From the NCBI GenBank assembly GCA_008694505.1, contig VZDJ01007753.1, positions 24,114,639-24,178,638 of the forward strand: a stretch of DNA of 64,000 bases. The letters are read 5' to 3'. Shown here one piece after another: positions 61,592 to 64,000 of the stretch (the first letter of the stretch is position 1; every line of letters starts with the position of its first letter). The position numbers and the translations under genes are program-made. Under the pieces are notes generated by a model that was given only the letters and a program-made list of their open reading frames with translations, was not told the DNA's origin and did not search any database. The DNA is from Cyanoderma ruficeps. Taxonomy: Eukaryota > Chordata > Aves > Passeriformes > Timaliidae.

Positions 61592-62075
61592 ATAGAACCA
61601 CAGAATCATAGAATGACTTGTGTTGAGAGGGACCTTAAAGACTTTCTCATTCCAACCACAACCACCACAGGCAGGGACACCACCCAGTAGACCACATTGC
61701 TCAGGGCTCCATCCAACCTGGATGTGCACACTTCCAAGGATAGGCCACCCAAGGCTGGGCAACATGTTCCAGTGTCTCATCACCCTCACAGCGAAGAATT
61801 CCTGCCTAACATTTAACCTACATCTTTCTTCTTAAAGTTTGAAATCACTCCCCCTGATCCTATAACTATGTGCCCTTGTAAAAAGTTCTCCTCCCTTGTT
61901 TTGTAAGCTCCCTTCAGGCACTGGAAGGTTGTGTAAGACCTCCCTAAATCCTTCTTTTTTGCAGGCTGAACAACCCCAACTCTCTCAGCCTGTCTTTGTA
62001 GGAGAGATGCTCCAGCCCTCTCATCATGGTCATGGCCCTCCTTTTGGTCCATTCTAGAAGGTCCACATTTTTCTT
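61592..62075 (-). mobile_element. CR1 LINE 3' fragment, reverse orientation
   Basis: It opens 'agaaccacagaatcatagaa', then 'gagagggaccttaaagactt', 'ccacaggcagggacaccacc', 'caacatgttccagtgtctca', 'ccctcacagcgaagaattcc' and 'tctctcagcctgtctttgta', which is the reverse complement of the CR1 3' tail and ORF2 end. The element's 3' end is on the left and the truncated 5' end is near 62075. It is diverged and has no coding capacity. Confidence 0.95.
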
Positions 62076-62602
62076 GTGAAAGAATTATTTCAAGTCATAA
62101 ATATAGTATAAATGAAGTCCAGAAATAATCACTCAAATATTTTTAATAAGTCCTACATATGAAATAATGTGGGAAAAAATAGACAATACATTAATTTTTT
62201 TTTTCTTTATCTGACAGGGCCACAGTCTCTCAGAGTAAAGAGAAGTCATAAGTGCCATATATATTTAATGCAGTAAGGCTTTAGAGCTACTTTCATTTAA
62301 AATTCTTATAAGAGTCACTATGTAAATAGAAGGTAATAAATGAGATTCCCAAAGGCTATATTCACATGCTGAGAAATGTTAAAAACCACAGTTGTTATTT
62401 ACATTTTTTGTTGTAACACCTAATTTGTGATTCCTGCTTGCCTGAAGACTCTAAAAGCATTAGGCTTTTTTCACACTGGAACAGTTAGTCTGGGAAGTAC
62501 ACCACATATCATATTGCTAAAGTGTATACAGTATATATAAATACTTCTACACATAGAATAGAATATCAATATACAAAAATAAATATAGTCCAATTACCTT
62601 AC
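62076..62602. other. AT-rich spacer between CR1 fragments
   Basis: Nothing recognised; includes a short T run near 62194-62203. Confidence 0.5.
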
Positions 62603-62790
62603 CAGTTCAGGGCTGACAAGTCAAAGCATATTTTTAAGAGATTGTCAAAATGCCTCTTAAAAACTGACAGGCTTGAGGGCTCAGTCACCTCTCCAAAAAA
62701 CCTGCTTGACCACACTCTCAGTAGAGATATTTTTCCTAATGTTATCTGATCCTTCTCTGAATGCAGCTTTCAACCATTCCCAGGGTTTAT
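62603..62790 (-). mobile_element. CR1 LINE fragment, reverse orientation, old
   Basis: 'gttcagggctgacaagtcaa', 'attgtcaaaatgcctcttaa', 'aaactgacaggcttgagggc', 'accacactctcagtagagat' and 'cagctttcaaccattcccag' match, on the reverse strand, the part of CR1 that usually reads 'ctgacaggcttggggc...accctctcggtaaagaa'. It lacks the terminal tail, so only an internal 3'-proximal piece is kept. The many differences indicate an old copy of a subfamily different from the one at 61592. Confidence 0.85.
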
Positions 62791-64000
62791 AAATTCCATG
62801 AAGAAGAACAGAAATCAGCTTTGCTTGAGTTCTAGGTCTAAGAAATCTCAATTCTACTCCATACCGATTTATTCTATCCTGTTATTATCCAAAAATTATT
62901 TCTTGATAATTTTTTTCCTGTTTGGATTTTGTTCCCTCTCCAGAGATGGAGCCTGAGGCAAATAACTATAGCTATTAAATGGATGAAGTTCAGGCAAAAT
63001 AATTTTCATCCACTTGAAAGTTGGTAATGAATGTGAAATCTTAAAAAAGGAGGATTTGGAAAATGTGCTTAAAACACATATAAAATCCTGGCTTAGAGGA
63101 AAAAAATCTATTTTTCTCAGAAGAGTTCTCTGAGACAGGAGAAGTAGAATCTGAGGACATTAGTTATTTCTTAATTGTGTCTGCTTTGCAGTACTTAGAA
63201 AAGCTGATGCAGTGGTATAACAGTAATGACATTTTATCTATTATGACAGTGTGAATAACCAGTAGGCTGGTCAGTAAAATATTGTGGAACTAATTTTGCT
63301 TTTAGACAATTACATAAGCTATAAAATTGCTTTTTGAAAAGCATAATTCTATCCATGTCTGTTCTCTGCTGTGAAACAATATTTTCTATATATTGATTCT
63401 ACATTGCTCACGCCTCATCTGATGAAAAGAGACAACATAAGATGCTTGCTGAAGGGCACCATTGACTGCATATTTTATTTCCACAAAATGTAGTGGCTGC
63501 AGATACTTATACAACATTGGTATGAATTTTTATGTGCAGACACTGACTCACAGAAATACATTTTGTATCAGGCCATTTGTAAAAACCATCAATTCTGAAA
63601 GAGTTTGTCTCAGATTATTTTACAGATTTGCATGCCATCACATTGTTTTGTGTATGTATAGTGGTCTCTCATAAACCCTTCTGAAATGGTAACAGACCAT
63701 CTAAACAGCCTAACTTGTCTCAATTTTAGATTTAAAAAAAACACTTGGAACAAGGCAATTTTCCTTTAATTTGAAAACAGAGGAACCAAAGCAGATTTTA
63801 TTGAAAAATGTGAAGGTAACACCTCTCGATCTCTCTGGGCAGCATTCCAGTGAAGTCATAAAATTAGTTTCTTACTACTTCCAAAAGGTTGTGGAACAAA
63901 CTCAGGGAAGAAGCTTTCCTGACTAAACTCATAGAACTAGTGTGGTCAAATATTACTGTAGACGTGTTAATGAGACTTAGCATTCAGTACATGCAGTAAA
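62791..64000. other. AT-rich non-coding end of the window
   Basis: No gene or repeat is recognised. The short plus-strand frame at 63462-63674 has no motif. Confidence 0.55.

Noticed and set aside
1..64000. CRISPR array, tRNA, rRNA or bacterial-type operons
   Set aside because: No regularly spaced direct repeats with unique spacers, no tRNA A/B boxes with cloverleaf or rRNA-like segments noticed, and the repeat content is vertebrate (avian).

Overview
The window looks like bird nuclear DNA from a gene-poor region: an intergenic desert or the inside of a very large intron. It is AT-rich. Its recognisable repeats are 3' fragments of CR1 LINEs, which end in the typical TTCTATGA-type tail, and solo LTRs of avian endogenous retroviruses. 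I saw no L1, Alu or B1 elements, no CRISPR array and no bacterial operon structure. The exact species is not readable from this sequence. The CR1 plus abundant ERV LTR mix fits many birds, possibly a songbird.

I find no supported protein-coding gene, rRNA or tRNA. The longest open frames (111-161 codons) either lie inside LTRs or are isolated stretches with no recognisable domain, family or splice context. Chance can account for them in 128 kb of six-frame sequence.

Layout. 1-3.1 kb: unannotated AT-rich DNA with one LTR remnant. 3.1-4.6 kb: a complete reverse-oriented solo LTR with an exact 5-bp target duplication, then an ERV-like remnant. 5.5-6.6 kb: an unassigned GC-richer block and an old CR1 fragment. 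6.6-15.9 kb: desert. 15.9-16.4 kb: an ERVL-like LTR. 16.4-26.1 kb: desert with a strong hairpin near 22.45 kb. 26.1-26.7 kb: a solo LTR with a 6-bp duplication. 28.3 kb: a CR1 tail. 31.3 kb: a 300-bp solo LTR with an exact 6-bp duplication. 35.3-35.8 kb: a reverse CR1. 37.0-38.4 kb: a CR1 fragment that runs into a degenerate tandem array or LTR-like block. 41.6-42.4 kb: a second ERVL-like LTR. 43.9-45.5 kb: a CR1 copy split by a nested LTR. 45.5-61.6 kb: a long desert with a perfect 17-bp hairpin at 58.9 kb. 61.6-62.8 kb: two reverse CR1 fragments. The rest is desert.

No set of genes works together here. The supported content is a record of transposable-element insertion plus a few candidate non-coding elements (hairpins, possible conserved enhancers, one possible non-coding exon) that need alignment or transcript data. 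I found no convincing undescribed biological system. The most unusual observations are two LTRs of one family with clean target duplications but no canonical CA at the 3' end, and the two strong hairpins.
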